From the NCBI GenBank assembly GCA_022570795.1, contig JAKUDP010000007.1, positions 2,046,001 through 2,110,000 on the forward strand: 64,000 nt of DNA, in the 5' to 3' direction. Origin of the DNA: Sphaerulina vaccinii. Lineage: Eukaryota > Ascomycota > Dothideomycetes > Mycosphaerellales > Mycosphaerellaceae. Positions 34,449-45,089 of this stretch are shown here, in pieces. The translations under genes and the position numbers were made by a program. The notes below the pieces were generated by a model. It did not search any database. It was not told the DNA's origin and worked only from the letters and a program-made list of their open reading frames with translations. Every line of letters starts with the position of its first letter. Within the stretch, counting starts at the first letter, position 1.

Positions 34449-37400
34449 ATGGTCTTCTGCACGTATTGTGGACAGTCCTTCACGAGGGACGAGCACCTCG
34501 AAAGACATATCTTGACTCGTACGCAAGCTATCACTCGATCAGATTGACCTCACTGACCATATCTAGACACTAATGTCAAGCCTTTCAAATGTTTTACGTG
34601 CCATATGTCCTTCGCGAGAAGGTCAGTGAACAATGTTCCTCATATCGAACAATTGACTGACGATCTGGAAGGGACCTGCTTCAGCGACATTACACAGTGC
34701 ATGGCAAGGACCAAACTGGACAGCACGAAATACCAGCTGCCGCGGGCATGATACCAAAGTCGGCAGGAAGAACACCCATTGCTTGCAGCAACTGCGCTAA
34801 GACGAAGACGAAGTGTGATAAGAAGTTCCCATGCTCGAGATGTGCAGGACGAAACCTTCGATGCACATTGAGGCCAACCAGGCGTGTGTCGAAGAATGCT
34901 GCTCGAGTTGGAGCGCCAGCGGAGGGTGCAGTGGCAGTACCTCCTGGGATACAACCACCAGGCTCGGAGGTACAGCCGCCTCAGCAGCAAGAACCTCAGC
35001 AACAGAGTGCACTGCCGGTTCCCACAGGCAGTCCGCAACAAGGGCCGCAGACGACGAAGCCTGCTAGCCCGAAGACCATCATGAGCTCGATTCCGGAGGA
35101 AACGCACACGACGACGATCACTGTTGATGGGCCGCCCACGCAATACGCTGAACAACCCACCAGCGGTCCCACACCACCCAATTCTTTCTCGCCTCAGATG
35201 CAGACACCTGGCTTCATGCAACATACGCCTTTGTCAGGATATGCCGAGTTCGCAAACAATATGGGCAAGGATGGCTCTGAAGACGACTCCAGTCCTCGTT
35301 TCATGTTGGACTGGAGCCAAATGCAAATGCCGATCGGCTATGATGGATTGGTGCAGCCACACATGATCATGAACACAGAGATCGGATTCGACCCAAACAT
35401 GCTTTCTAATGCTGATGCTATGCTCTCGATACTGCCCGATGTCGATGGCGGCATGGGTCCTCTCGTGACGCCTCTGGAGACGCCGAAAATGGAGCGAACG
35501 TTTGCGGACCTTGAGCTCAGTGGCTCCGCAACGGCATTCCAGCCACAACATCGGCAATCTATGGCGTCAATGCACTCGTCACAATCGATGCACTCACACC
35601 CGTCGACACCTCCATCGGACACAAATGGCGAAATATACGAGATCGTCCAAGCCCAGGATGCCTGGTCAGTGTTTCGATGCACGCCGATCGTACCTTCTTC
35701 GGCTTGTCCCAAAACAGCAAAGCGAAACCTTGAACGTCTAGAAGATACACTACGGAACCACGAAGGTTGGGCAAGTTGGAGTCCTTCTTGGGACGAGGCA
35801 GATCTTGCTGGCGGCGACCACTTGACAGTGATGCAACTGCATGAAAGTACACGAGACAAGCTGCTGGCCATCACTCAAAGCTTCCTCCACAAGGCGCTCG
35901 AGATTCACAGAGAAGGTGACCACCGACGATCATCTGAGACTGGATACCATACTCCTAACTCCTTCTATGGCTCGAACTTTGTGCTACTGCCTCCTGCTCG
36001 GGTCTTGGAATACTTCTTAAGATCGTACTCCAACAGTTTCGAGCGTTACTATCCCCTCACATCGCGAGGAATACTGGACGCCAACGAGCTGCTGCATTGC
36101 TACAATGATCGCGCTGCGAGTCTGTTAGTGCTCATGATGATCGCCCAAGGAGCTATGAATATCTCATCGACCGAGGCGCGTCTACTGACTGGTGGCCTGA
36201 CTGAGGCATGTCGCATATCGTTGTTCGACCTCATCGAGAGAAACATCATCATGTCTGGTGATCCTGTTGTGCTTCACTCTGCTTTGCTGTTCATTGTGCA
36301 GGCAGCCTGGAGTGGCGACAAGTGGCAAATGGACATCGCAATGGGCCAACGCGGAATGTATCTTGCCATGCTACGACACTCAGGTATGCTGGACAAACCT
36401 GTGCCGTCAAGTAGCATCAATCAACACTCCACGAGGGATCAACTCTGGCAGGAGTGGATCCGTAATGAGTCGAAGAGCAGGCTTATCTACTCATGGATCA
36501 TGGTCGACCAAGACTTGGCTTTGTTCCACGATACTGCACCACTGTTCACTGTCTCTGAGTTCGCCGCGCCAATGCCAGACGCGGATCGGTTGTGGCAGGC
36601 CAAGAGTGCTGTGGAGTGGTCTGCGGTTTTCGAGCAAGTCCACGAGTTCTCTGGCGGCTACTCTTCTATCGGATCAGGAGCTCGTCCATTGTCGCTGCGC
36701 GACTTGTTCCGCCACTTCCTTGACGACGAAATGGTGCCACTTGGCATTGAGATGACGCCTCTACAGCTACGCTTACTCCTTCATCCGCTGCAGTCGTTAG
36801 TCTGTCAGCACAGTCAGCTTCTCAGCTGCTTCTCTGAATCGCGCTCGAGTCGGAACCAGAACCAGAATAGAGCCGTCAGTGCTTCGTCCACCAGACACCG
36901 CCTAGAAGAAGTGCAATCATTGCTAGGAAGGTGGTTCGATCTTGCCGAGCGATATTTGAGGGCAAATCCACTTTGTCCAATGATGCAGACGAACCTCGTC
37001 ATCTTCCATTTGATCAGCCTCAATGCTGTCACGAACTTCCCGGAGATTGAGAAGCTCGCGCGACGAGAGAACTTCGACGGCACCTATCAGCAGCTGGTCT
37101 GGACACACAAGCGGTGCATACACGACGTGGAAGAAGCCATCTACCACTGTGGCCAGATCCTTCGCATCGTCCGCAGCATGTCTCGAGGCACTCGCCCTCC
37201 GTGGTGGGCTGGCGCAATCTACCGCGCAGGTCTAGTCCTCTGGACCGACAGCCTCACCCACAAGGAGCAAACGTCGCCACACAATAATGGCATGTTCCCG
37301 TCTGTGCCAGGCCCATCCTTTGCCATTGACGCCCTGACTGCTGATCATCCGCTCATCGTGCGATATCTGACGAAGCGCGAAGGCGTCCCATGCGTCACAA

Positions 37401-37537
37401 AACGCGATGGCTCGCAGATGAGTCTCGACCGAGCGTACCCGGTGCTTCAGCATTGTGTCGAGCTCATCGACGAAGGTGCGTCGAACCGCTTCTCGGATGG
37501 CGTAAGATCAAAGATAGATAAGCTTGCCAGGGGCTAA
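34449..37537 (+). CDS. CMR1: Melanin regulator, C2H2 plus Zn2Cys6 transcription factor
   Basis: Three exons, join(34449..34518, 34567..34621, 34672..37537), give 996 residues. Introns of 48 and 50 bp use GTACGC/ATCTAG and GTCAGT/GGAAG. Splicing is confirmed by the protein. Finger 1 (CTYCGQSFTRDEHLERH, last His formed across intron 1) and finger 2 (CFTCHMSFARRDLLQRH, crossing intron 2) are complete C-x2-C-x12-H-x3-H modules. They are followed at residues 80-106 by a Zn2Cys6 cluster (CSNCAKTKTKCDKKFPC...). This rare combination defines the Cmr1/Pig1/BmR1 family of nuclear activators of melanin genes. The C-terminal two thirds carries the fungal-specific middle homology region, with YPLTSRGILDANELLHCYND near residue 510. 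It lies next to PKS1 and the reductase, as in other Dothideomycetes. Confidence 0.95.
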
Positions 37538-39436
37538 GCTTGTCTAATGAGCTTTCAGCTCAAACTATACGCATTGTAGATGCACATACCTGGAAAGTCG
37601 CTCTACTATTCGTGCATTGAGCGGCATTGTATAACGAAACCGTTTGGGTAATCGTCTTGGCTTTTGCTTTGGATCGTACAAGCGTTGGAGTTCGGACACG
37701 GCAGTATAGAAGGGCAGATCATGAAACTCTGCCCATGAAGCGATGTGAGCGTAACGAACGCCTCGTCAGTAATGTGTTTGTTGCAAGAAAGAAAGTTTCG
37801 AAAGAACAGTCGTTCGCAGCGAGGAGTTTCTCTTGCTATATATGGAGGAACTATGGCCAAGAGAACTATTCTTCGACTGAGAACCTGTGCCTGTCCGGGA
37901 CCACTACGCTCTGAACTACGGTTCTCCTCACTTCACTGTGACTGCTAGCTACCTTGTGGCCTGTTCGCCCAGGTTCTGTTCATGCGCTCCAGCATCGCGT
38001 GCAGTGTGGTATCGGACTTCTCCTGCGTCGGCTCGCGTGCCGTCAAGTCGTGCGTCCAGAACTGCAGCCAATATGCCAACCTGAAACAGCTTGTCATGCA
38101 AAGGACGTTGTTCTTCACAGGATATCCTGCCGGCTCTCCAGAGACTTATATCGGCTTGTCTTCCTATTCTCCGGACCACCTTCAATACATACACTCCGGC
38201 TTGACCACGAACTTCGGAACGACGGAGAATTGATGGTGTTCTGATGTGCCTGCATCAGTGGATGCTGTCTTCATGACATGTGGGCCCGGGTTATTCGTCA
38301 AGTCGTTGCGAAGTCATGCGAATAACGTCAAAGACACTTGACACTGGAGACTGCTAAACGACGGGAGCCACAAGCACATCGATACAGTTTGCTCTTGCTT
38401 CATAACGGCCGTATGATCTGCCGAATTTGATCAGTCGCCAAACGACTGATTGCACCGTCTTACCACACAAATGTGAAGTACATGTTGCTATGTCGATCGT
38501 ATGCTGTTGGCAACGGCAATGCTGCATTGCGCAGTCACTTCGTCGACTTCGCCTCAACACACGGCATACAATCTTTAACGAAGAATATGTCAGATCAAGC
38601 GAGAAGTTCAGCTTGACTTGGCAGATGTCACTGTCACCGCTCCCGCTGCAAGTAAGACTTTGGCTTCATGGTCGAAAAAGGCTTCACAAGGTTCAAGGCT
38701 GGCTGACCTGTCATCATGCTTGATTCGACGTGACCACATCAACTCAATCCAACATTTCTCGACACTCTGCAACAGCTTGTCAAAGTTTACAACAGTGAGA
38801 AACTACTCAGCACTCTCACGTTCTCCGCGAACTGAAGCGAACAGCTTTTGATGCCATATATAACATCGACACACCACCTCACCTCGCATGCCACTAAGGG
38901 CACGAAGTCCGACGGGAACCCCACAAAGTCCGAAGTGTGGCACGGCTTGCGCAATACTGATCTGCAACCTTTCCTGATGTGGCTTGTCGCTTATGGTTCC
39001 TGCAGGGTTGTTCAACCCAGCAGAAGTTTATTTAGAAACAACATCTCGCGCTCGGCCTCCACATGTGACGCCGAAAGCTTTCCGTTGATGTTTCAACAGT
39101 CGTGTTCGTTACATGGTGAACAGTTCTAACAGAGGCTGAGTAGCATCACAGCCCAACAATGCCCAGTAGAAAGGTTTGGCGCGAGATGAGAGTATCAAGG
39201 TACGTGCCATTCATCCCAGTCGCCGGATGTACATGTAAGTAATACCGATAACTCTTTCGCTGCTTCGCGCCTTCATTGGCACGAAAAGAGAATGTCTCTC
39301 CGGGTTGAGGACCCGAAAATGCTCAATGATACAGGCACCGAAGTCAAGAGCGAAGATACCGAGCCACGGTCAAGGTCAAGTACAAACTGAAAACCTCCGA
39401 CATATATGTCCTGACCATGCTCTGGCTTTGAGAAAG
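37538..39436. other. Intergenic between CMR1 and the naphthol reductase
   Basis: This 1.9 kb includes the reductase promoter. Only short overlapping ORFs are present. I recognise no gene, RNA or repeat here. Confidence 0.5.
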
Positions 39437-39586
39437 ATGTCATCTACCTCCACGTCCAACTCTACTACACCACTTACCACAGACACAGCCCCAAAACGCC
39501 TCTCACTCGACCCTCTAGGAGCCATCAGCAAACACAACAGTCTCAAATCCCACTACCTCCTTTCCACAACACCATCTACAGCCAAT

Positions 39587-40455
39587 ATGGGTGACGCAGT
39601 CTACAAATCCTGGGGCACAGACACCTCTCGTCTGGACGGCAAAGTCGCCCTCGTGACCGGTTCAGGACGTGGAATTGGCTCAGCAATCGCCACAGAGCTC
39701 GCTCGCCGTGGCGCAAAAGTCATAGTCAACTACGCCAACTCCTCCGAAGCAGCACAAAAAGTCGTCGACAACATCAAAGCACACGGCGGAGAAGCTATTG
39801 CACTTAAAGCAGATGTCGGGAATGTTAAGGAGACGATTAAGCTCATGGATGATGCTGTCGAACATTTCGGACAACTTGATATTGTTTGTTCGAACTCGGG
39901 CGTTGTGTCTTTCGGTCATCTCAAGGATGTTACTGAAGAAGAATACGATCGTGTCATGCGCGTTAATACAAGAGGACAATTCTTCGTAGCAAGAGAGGCT
40001 TACAAGCATCTTTCTGTGGGTGGAAGAATTATCATGATGGGTTCGATTACAGGACAAGCCAAAGGTGTTCCTAAGCATGCTGTTTATTCTGGATCGAAGG
40101 GTGCGATTGAGACTTTTGTGAGATGTATGGCGATTGATTGCGGAGATAAGAAGATTACGGTCAATTGTGTTGCTCCGGGTGGGATTAAGACGGATATGTA
40201 TCATGCTGTTTGTAAGGAGTATATTCCTAATGGGGAGAAGTTGACTGATGATGAGGTTGATGAGGTGAGTTCCAGACTGAGGGGAGGTGGAGGGATGTCT
40301 GCTAATGTTTTGAATAGTATGCGAAGACTTGGTCGCCTTGCAACCGTGTTGGACAGCCGATCGATATTGCTCGTGTTGTCGGTTTCTTGTCTTCTCAGGA
40401 TGGTGAGTGGGTCAACGGCAAGGTCATCGGTATCGATGGTGCTGCTTGCATGTAG
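39587..40455 (+). CDS. THR1: 1,3,8-trihydroxynaphthalene reductase (SDR), melanin pathway
   Basis: Two exons, join(39587..40264, 40318..40455), give 271 residues. The 53-bp intron has a GTGAGT donor and an AATAG acceptor. This is a classical NADPH-dependent short-chain dehydrogenase: TGSGRGIG at residues 24-31 binds the cofactor, and Ser153, Tyr167 and Lys171 (YSGSK) form the catalytic triad. The NYANSSEAAQKVV segment after the third strand and the C-terminal WVNGKVIGIDGAACM are hallmarks of the fungal hydroxynaphthalene reductases (Thr1/Brn1/BRM2). These reduce tetra- and trihydroxynaphthalene to scytalone and vermelone. An in-frame ATG at 39437 would add a 50-residue Ser/Thr-rich extension (321 residues in all). 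I prefer the inner ATG because it gives the family's usual length. Confidence 0.9.
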
Positions 40456-41237
40456 AGGCTGTGAGCTCTATACCTCTTCGAAACTGCCAGCGAGCATTCC
40501 TTGAGGATTGAGCGGCGTGGACATTGGTCGGCTGTGGCGCAGACAGATTGGTCAAATATAGATGGAAGTTGCATGTAGCCATACCAGTAGAGAGATCCAA
40601 TGTCATCAATGCACTCACTGCCTTTCACATGACTACCACTTCTTGCCGACGTTGCTGTCTGTGGTCCCTCACGCGATCGACGTTTGCTGTGACTCTGCAA
40701 TGACCCTTTGATACATTCATCCTCTGCCGCATGACACCATCATCGACAGTGATGACCTTCATGACTATGGTCTAGCACGCAAACGGTGATCGCATGATAA
40801 GACAAAGCATTGACAATACCATTGCTGCGGGCTGCGATCAAGCAAGGGCTCCTTGCAAACTAGCATCGTGCTAGTGAAGCCATTGTGACACCGAGATCTC
40901 GGTGCCGTTGAGATTGTGGAGACTCGAGATCGACCTTGCCGAAGCGCCACGCTATGGAGCATGGTGTTACCATATCCTTGTACATCGGGAGGGCCATGTG
41001 TCTTAGCCTAGGCAATGTTGTACAGCATGGTCGTTCAGGGTTCGTGCTTCGATAGTTTCATGTTGAGGTCGATAGTCGCGCGAGTTGTGCAACTTCAACG
41101 ATTCTTCATGACGCGTGCATCTGATGATCATGCAGGACATACGATGAAGTCCGAGCAAGATGATATCGCGCGTCTCGTATCGCCGTACTGTTCATTGAGC
41201 ATAGCAGCTCGACGCCTCAGTTGAGAGAGCGTTGTGT
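40456..41237. other. Intergenic, 3' flanks of two convergent genes
   Basis: This 0.78 kb lies between the reductase and TSR4 stop codons. It holds only small palindromes such as CTAGCATCGTGCTAG near 40859. No gene is seen. Confidence 0.5.
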
Positions 41238-42509
41238 TCATTTCTTCGTCTCCAGCTCTTCCCATTGCACGCCAATCCACTCTTCAACATAAGCAACCTC
41301 ACCTTCTTTCTTGCCGCGTTCCTGACAGTCCTTGCTACAAACTCCGAGCAAAATCGTGCCCCAGTCCATTCCTTCCAAACCCAATTCTTCCGCCTCCAGC
41401 TCCGTGATGCCGTGTGGTGTCAGTTGCAGCTCGAACACACGTTCAGCACCACAGTTCGTACATCTCGGAATCTTGCCACTCCCACTCGTCTTGACTTTCG
41501 CGTCTTTGCTCTGCGGAGGGTCGAGCAGTTTTCCAACCTTGTCTTTCTTGCTGTATAGCAATGGCTGTCCGTCATACTCGTATCGCAAGACTTGTTCTGG
41601 ATTCTGCGACAGTCGATCTGCGAACTTTTGGAACGTCTTATCCATGCTTGACTCAAATGCATCCTTCATGTCCTTCTCTCCAGTGCTACTGCCCTCGCCG
41701 TTGTCGACTCGTACATTCTGAGGTATGTCTTCTGGTGAAGCATCGACGTACTCCTTATCCGCATCAATATAATAAGCTGGGTATGGCTCTGGGAAGCCAG
41801 ATTTCTCAGGCCATGCCTCAGCAGGAGTGGTGGGCTGTGCAGCTTCTGTAGGTGATGGTGAGGCCAGTCGAGCCTTATTAGCAAAGGTTTGTGGTAGGCT
41901 CTCTGCAGGACTTTCTGCAGGTTTCTGAGCTGGTTTCGCAGCGAGTGAAGAAGCAGTGGCGAATGGATTAACCGATGCAGAACTGCTGGTTCCAGGAGCA
42001 GCAAAAGGATTTGCGTTCGCTGTCGTCGTCGACTTGACACCGAACAACGTCTCGCCTAAGTTCGAGGCTGCTTGTACAGGTGGCGCCGGTTTCTCTTCTT
42101 TCGCCGCAGGAGGCGCTGCCTTTATCGCAGCCTGCCTTGTTGCTCTGAAGCCTCTAACGCTGCCTTCCTTGCGCCTGCAGGCTTTACGTCGACATGCCCA
42201 CACATACAGCCTCCGCTCGTGACCAGGGAAACGATCGGGAAGATCACCGTTGAGCTGTAGCAGCAAGTTCATCAGACCATTACAGACTTTACACTTGGCA
42301 AGAACACCATCAGGAGCAGTCTTCAGGTCCAGCCATATCTATATCCATCTCTTAGCCAAAGCTTTGGTATAAGTTCATGCTGCTAGCCATACCGGATGTC
42401 CTCCGAGCTGGGAGAAGTCGTCGACAGTGGGCTCTTTTGAGGCATATCCGAGCAGAACGTTGGTCTCAATGTCGTCGCCGGCGGACGAGTCGCTGTCGTA
42501 GTCGGCCAT
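41238..42509 (-). CDS. TSR4: 20S rRNA accumulation protein 4 / PDCD2-family chaperone
   Basis: Two exons, complement(join(41238..42338, 42393..42509)), give 405 residues. The 54-bp intron falls between GGHP and IWLD. Tsr4 and its animal relatives PDCD2/PDCD2L act as dedicated chaperones for ribosomal protein uS5 (Rps2) and are needed for 20S pre-rRNA processing in 40S assembly. The N-terminus shows LLGYASKEPTVDDFSQLGGH, then the zinc-binding CKVCNGLMNLLLQLNGDLPD and ACRRKACRRKEGSVRGFRA. A low-complexity Ala/Pro stretch follows. The PDCD2 C-terminal domain has DKTFQKFADRLSQNPEQVLRY, CTNCGAERVFELQLTPH and GTILLGVCSKDC, with its Cys pairs intact. It is divergent from the next gene with only 282 bp between start codons. 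Confidence 0.92.
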
Positions 42510-42791
42510 TATGGTGTTGAGTCGTAGTTGCTTGTCAGGAGCAGGAAAAAACAGGCGATGACGTGCACTTGCCTGCCAAGAATCCAGGACGCGACTTCCT
42601 TTCGACGCGAATTAGAGCTCGAACACGACAACAACAACTTCATCAACAAGACAATGAAACTTCAGACACCAAGGAGTACACCAGCAGTACCTAAGTCTGC
42701 TTGGAAGGATAGCAGAACCAATTTCAAGCCAGATTGAGAGACATACTTGACATACTTCTCCACCTTGAGAGACATACTACGCCACCTCAAG

Positions 42792-43946
42792 ATGCCTTTC
42801 GACCAAGATAGTGGACTCGTGTTCACGGAGAAGATTGTGTCGGCACAGGAATGCAGTCATCCAGACAAGCATTACACACCGTTCCGCAAGCCTCTGAAGT
42901 ACGGGGATCATGGTGCTCGCTCACTTATGGAGATGGCCAAGACTTCGCTCTTCCGCAATATGAAAAATCTTGACAAGACTTCGTTGAGAGGCCTACCTCA
43001 GTCCATGGTTGAACGACTCTGGACCTGGATATCGCGAAGCAGTTCAGTCACTCTACATGCTTGGCAGCTCTTTGCAGATACTGGACATTTCGACCAGAAC
43101 TTCGTCAAAAGAGTTGAGATCAGATGCATGAAGCCACAATGCCTTGCAAGTTTCGCATCGAGTACAAACATCGCATGGTTGACAGACCTGACTATCGGCT
43201 TCGTGGCCATGGATACGCAAGCTATTCTGTCAATATCGGAAGTCCCAAATCTTCGCAGTCTTGATGTACAGTACTGCAGGCCTGATCGGGGTCGATCTCC
43301 ATTCACAGATAGAAACATCGGAGCCTGGGCACACGACGCGAGTGAGCGAGGGGCTCTATCCAGGCTTGAACTTCTGTTCATTAACGATGAGCCCGCCGTT
43401 ACGATCCATACGCTACAGCACCTTCATCGATTTCCCGCTCTCAGCACGTTCGCTGTGCGGAATTGTGGCATCAACCACCACGGCATATCAAAGCTAAGGA
43501 AAGAGATTGTGTCTGAAGCTCAAGCCCTGGGTTGGAATGCAAAAAGCCCGTAAGTCATTGAGTCCTAGCACCTACTTGGACGACGTAGAAGATGTCGTGA
43601 AAGTATCCTGTCATGACTATGCTAATACCACTCCAGGGGCGCTCTTAAGCCGGGCCTCCAAGGGCAACCTGCTGATCCTATGTGGGATGAGCTCATCGAG
43701 AGATACATGTCACAGTGCAGAGACCAGACTCTTCCGCTGCTTCATGTGTCTGCTGCGGCTCGAAGTAGAGGCACGAATGATCACTCATCAATATTGTGGT
43801 TCAGAGAAACAGCATGGTCTTTCGAACGCGACTGGGACCACAAGCCAGCTCTAAAGACTGAGGAGATCGAACCTGCAAGGAAGAAGCGCAGAGTCCAGGC
43901 CTCAAGCTTTAAGGCAGCTCAAGATCTCATGTCTGGGAAGATGTGA
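42792..43946 (+). CDS. Hypothetical protein, possibly F-box-like, nuclear
   Basis: Two exons, join(42792..43549, 43637..43946), give 355 residues. The 87-bp intron has a GTAAGT donor, a GCTAAT branch site and a CTCCAG acceptor. I do not recognise a named family. After a short N-terminus there is RGLPQSMVERLWTWISRSS with WQLFA downstream, which resembles an F-box-like helical start. Then comes a leucine-spaced region (LTDLTIGFVAM, VPNLRSLDVQYC, LSRLELLFIN, FPALSTFAVRNCGI) that looks like irregular leucine-rich repeats. The C-terminus holds ARKKRRVQ, a likely nuclear localisation signal. The coherent exon joining and these patterns support a real gene. A role as a substrate adaptor would be speculation. 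The start could be further upstream: an ATG at 42651 opens a short separate frame. Confidence 0.7.
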
Positions 43947-45089
43947 GCATACTGCGGTGACCACGGTCTCACGATGAGCGACGCATCCCCGCCAAGATTG
44001 GCCCCTCCAATCACGCACTGTCATTCATAGTAGCATTCAGAGATGTATACAGCTTCAACTAGCTTCGAAGCATCAACTTCAACTTCAACCTCAACAAACT
44101 TGCGTATCCTTGATCACTCACTGTCCAGCCACGTCCCCGAGCGTTACTCGAAAACCATCTGCTTATACTGACTTCACTTATCACTGGCGATGCACTTTGA
44201 GCAACGATCGAAATGGCAAGCGTGGCAGACCTGTATCGATCCACACTCTTAGGGTTGCCCGAAAGTGGTAGGACGTCGATAGATCAACACGCTCAATCAG
44301 CAATCCGATGTTTGAGAAGTCGTAAGCTGGTCGAAAGAAAACAAGCTGAATTAGCAGATCTGATGTTTTGGACCTTTGCGTGTGAAGAATATGTTGCTTT
44401 TACTATGCGTGTGAGTGTGAGTGTGAGTGGTGTGAGTGGTGTGAGTGTCAGTATAATGCGTGGACCATGAGTGCTTTTCAAGATGTTTAATTGTGGTATT
44501 GGTTGTCATTTAGTCTACCAATGCTATGATACAAGAACAGCGATTGCGGTGACCTCTTGTGGCCTCCTCTGCTACCATGCCGGATATTGCTACAGCGAAG
44601 CACTAGCTTGAGAACAATCGCTTTCCCAGCAAATGTGATGTCTTAAGTAACATGCTTCTCTCCCAGCTGATACCACAGCACATGCACGCCTTCCACATCA
44701 TCGCAGTAGCAGCATCGCCATCGCACTTTTATGTTATGATCACCTTCTGCGGATCTTCTGATGAGTTCTCCATGTCGTACGAGTGACTCCTACGTTCTCT
44801 TAGCCCGAGGAGCATGGAGTGCGCCAGGACATCCCGGCATATCATGCGGAATAGGGCAGTGGGTGAATGTTTGCTCAAAATAGCCCATCTGATCTTCCAT
44901 AGGACTGTCCTAGAGCGGTGCGGAATTTGGTGCAGGAGCGCCGCTCCTAGCGACTATGTGCGAATCTGCAGCAGCCTGACTCCGCATGAATCTGCGTTCG
45001 TATTCTTCTTCGTTGTAGTTGCCGAAGGGAACGAAGGCAGATCCAATGTTCGCTGTGTTTCTCTCCTGAAGCAGCGCATAAGGACCTTT
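43947..45089. other. Intergenic with a small unproven ORF
   Basis: An ORF at 44213-44470 (+, 85 codons, MASVADLYRSTLLGLPES) starts in a plausible context but ends inside a GTGAGT microsatellite and resembles nothing I know. Nothing else is seen. The RNA14 3' flank lies at the right end. Confidence 0.35.
44409..44449. repeat. GTGAGT/GTGTGAGTG microsatellite
   Basis: A run of about six imperfect GTGTGAGTG/GTGAGT units. It lies at the end of the weak ORF from 44213. Confidence 0.7.
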
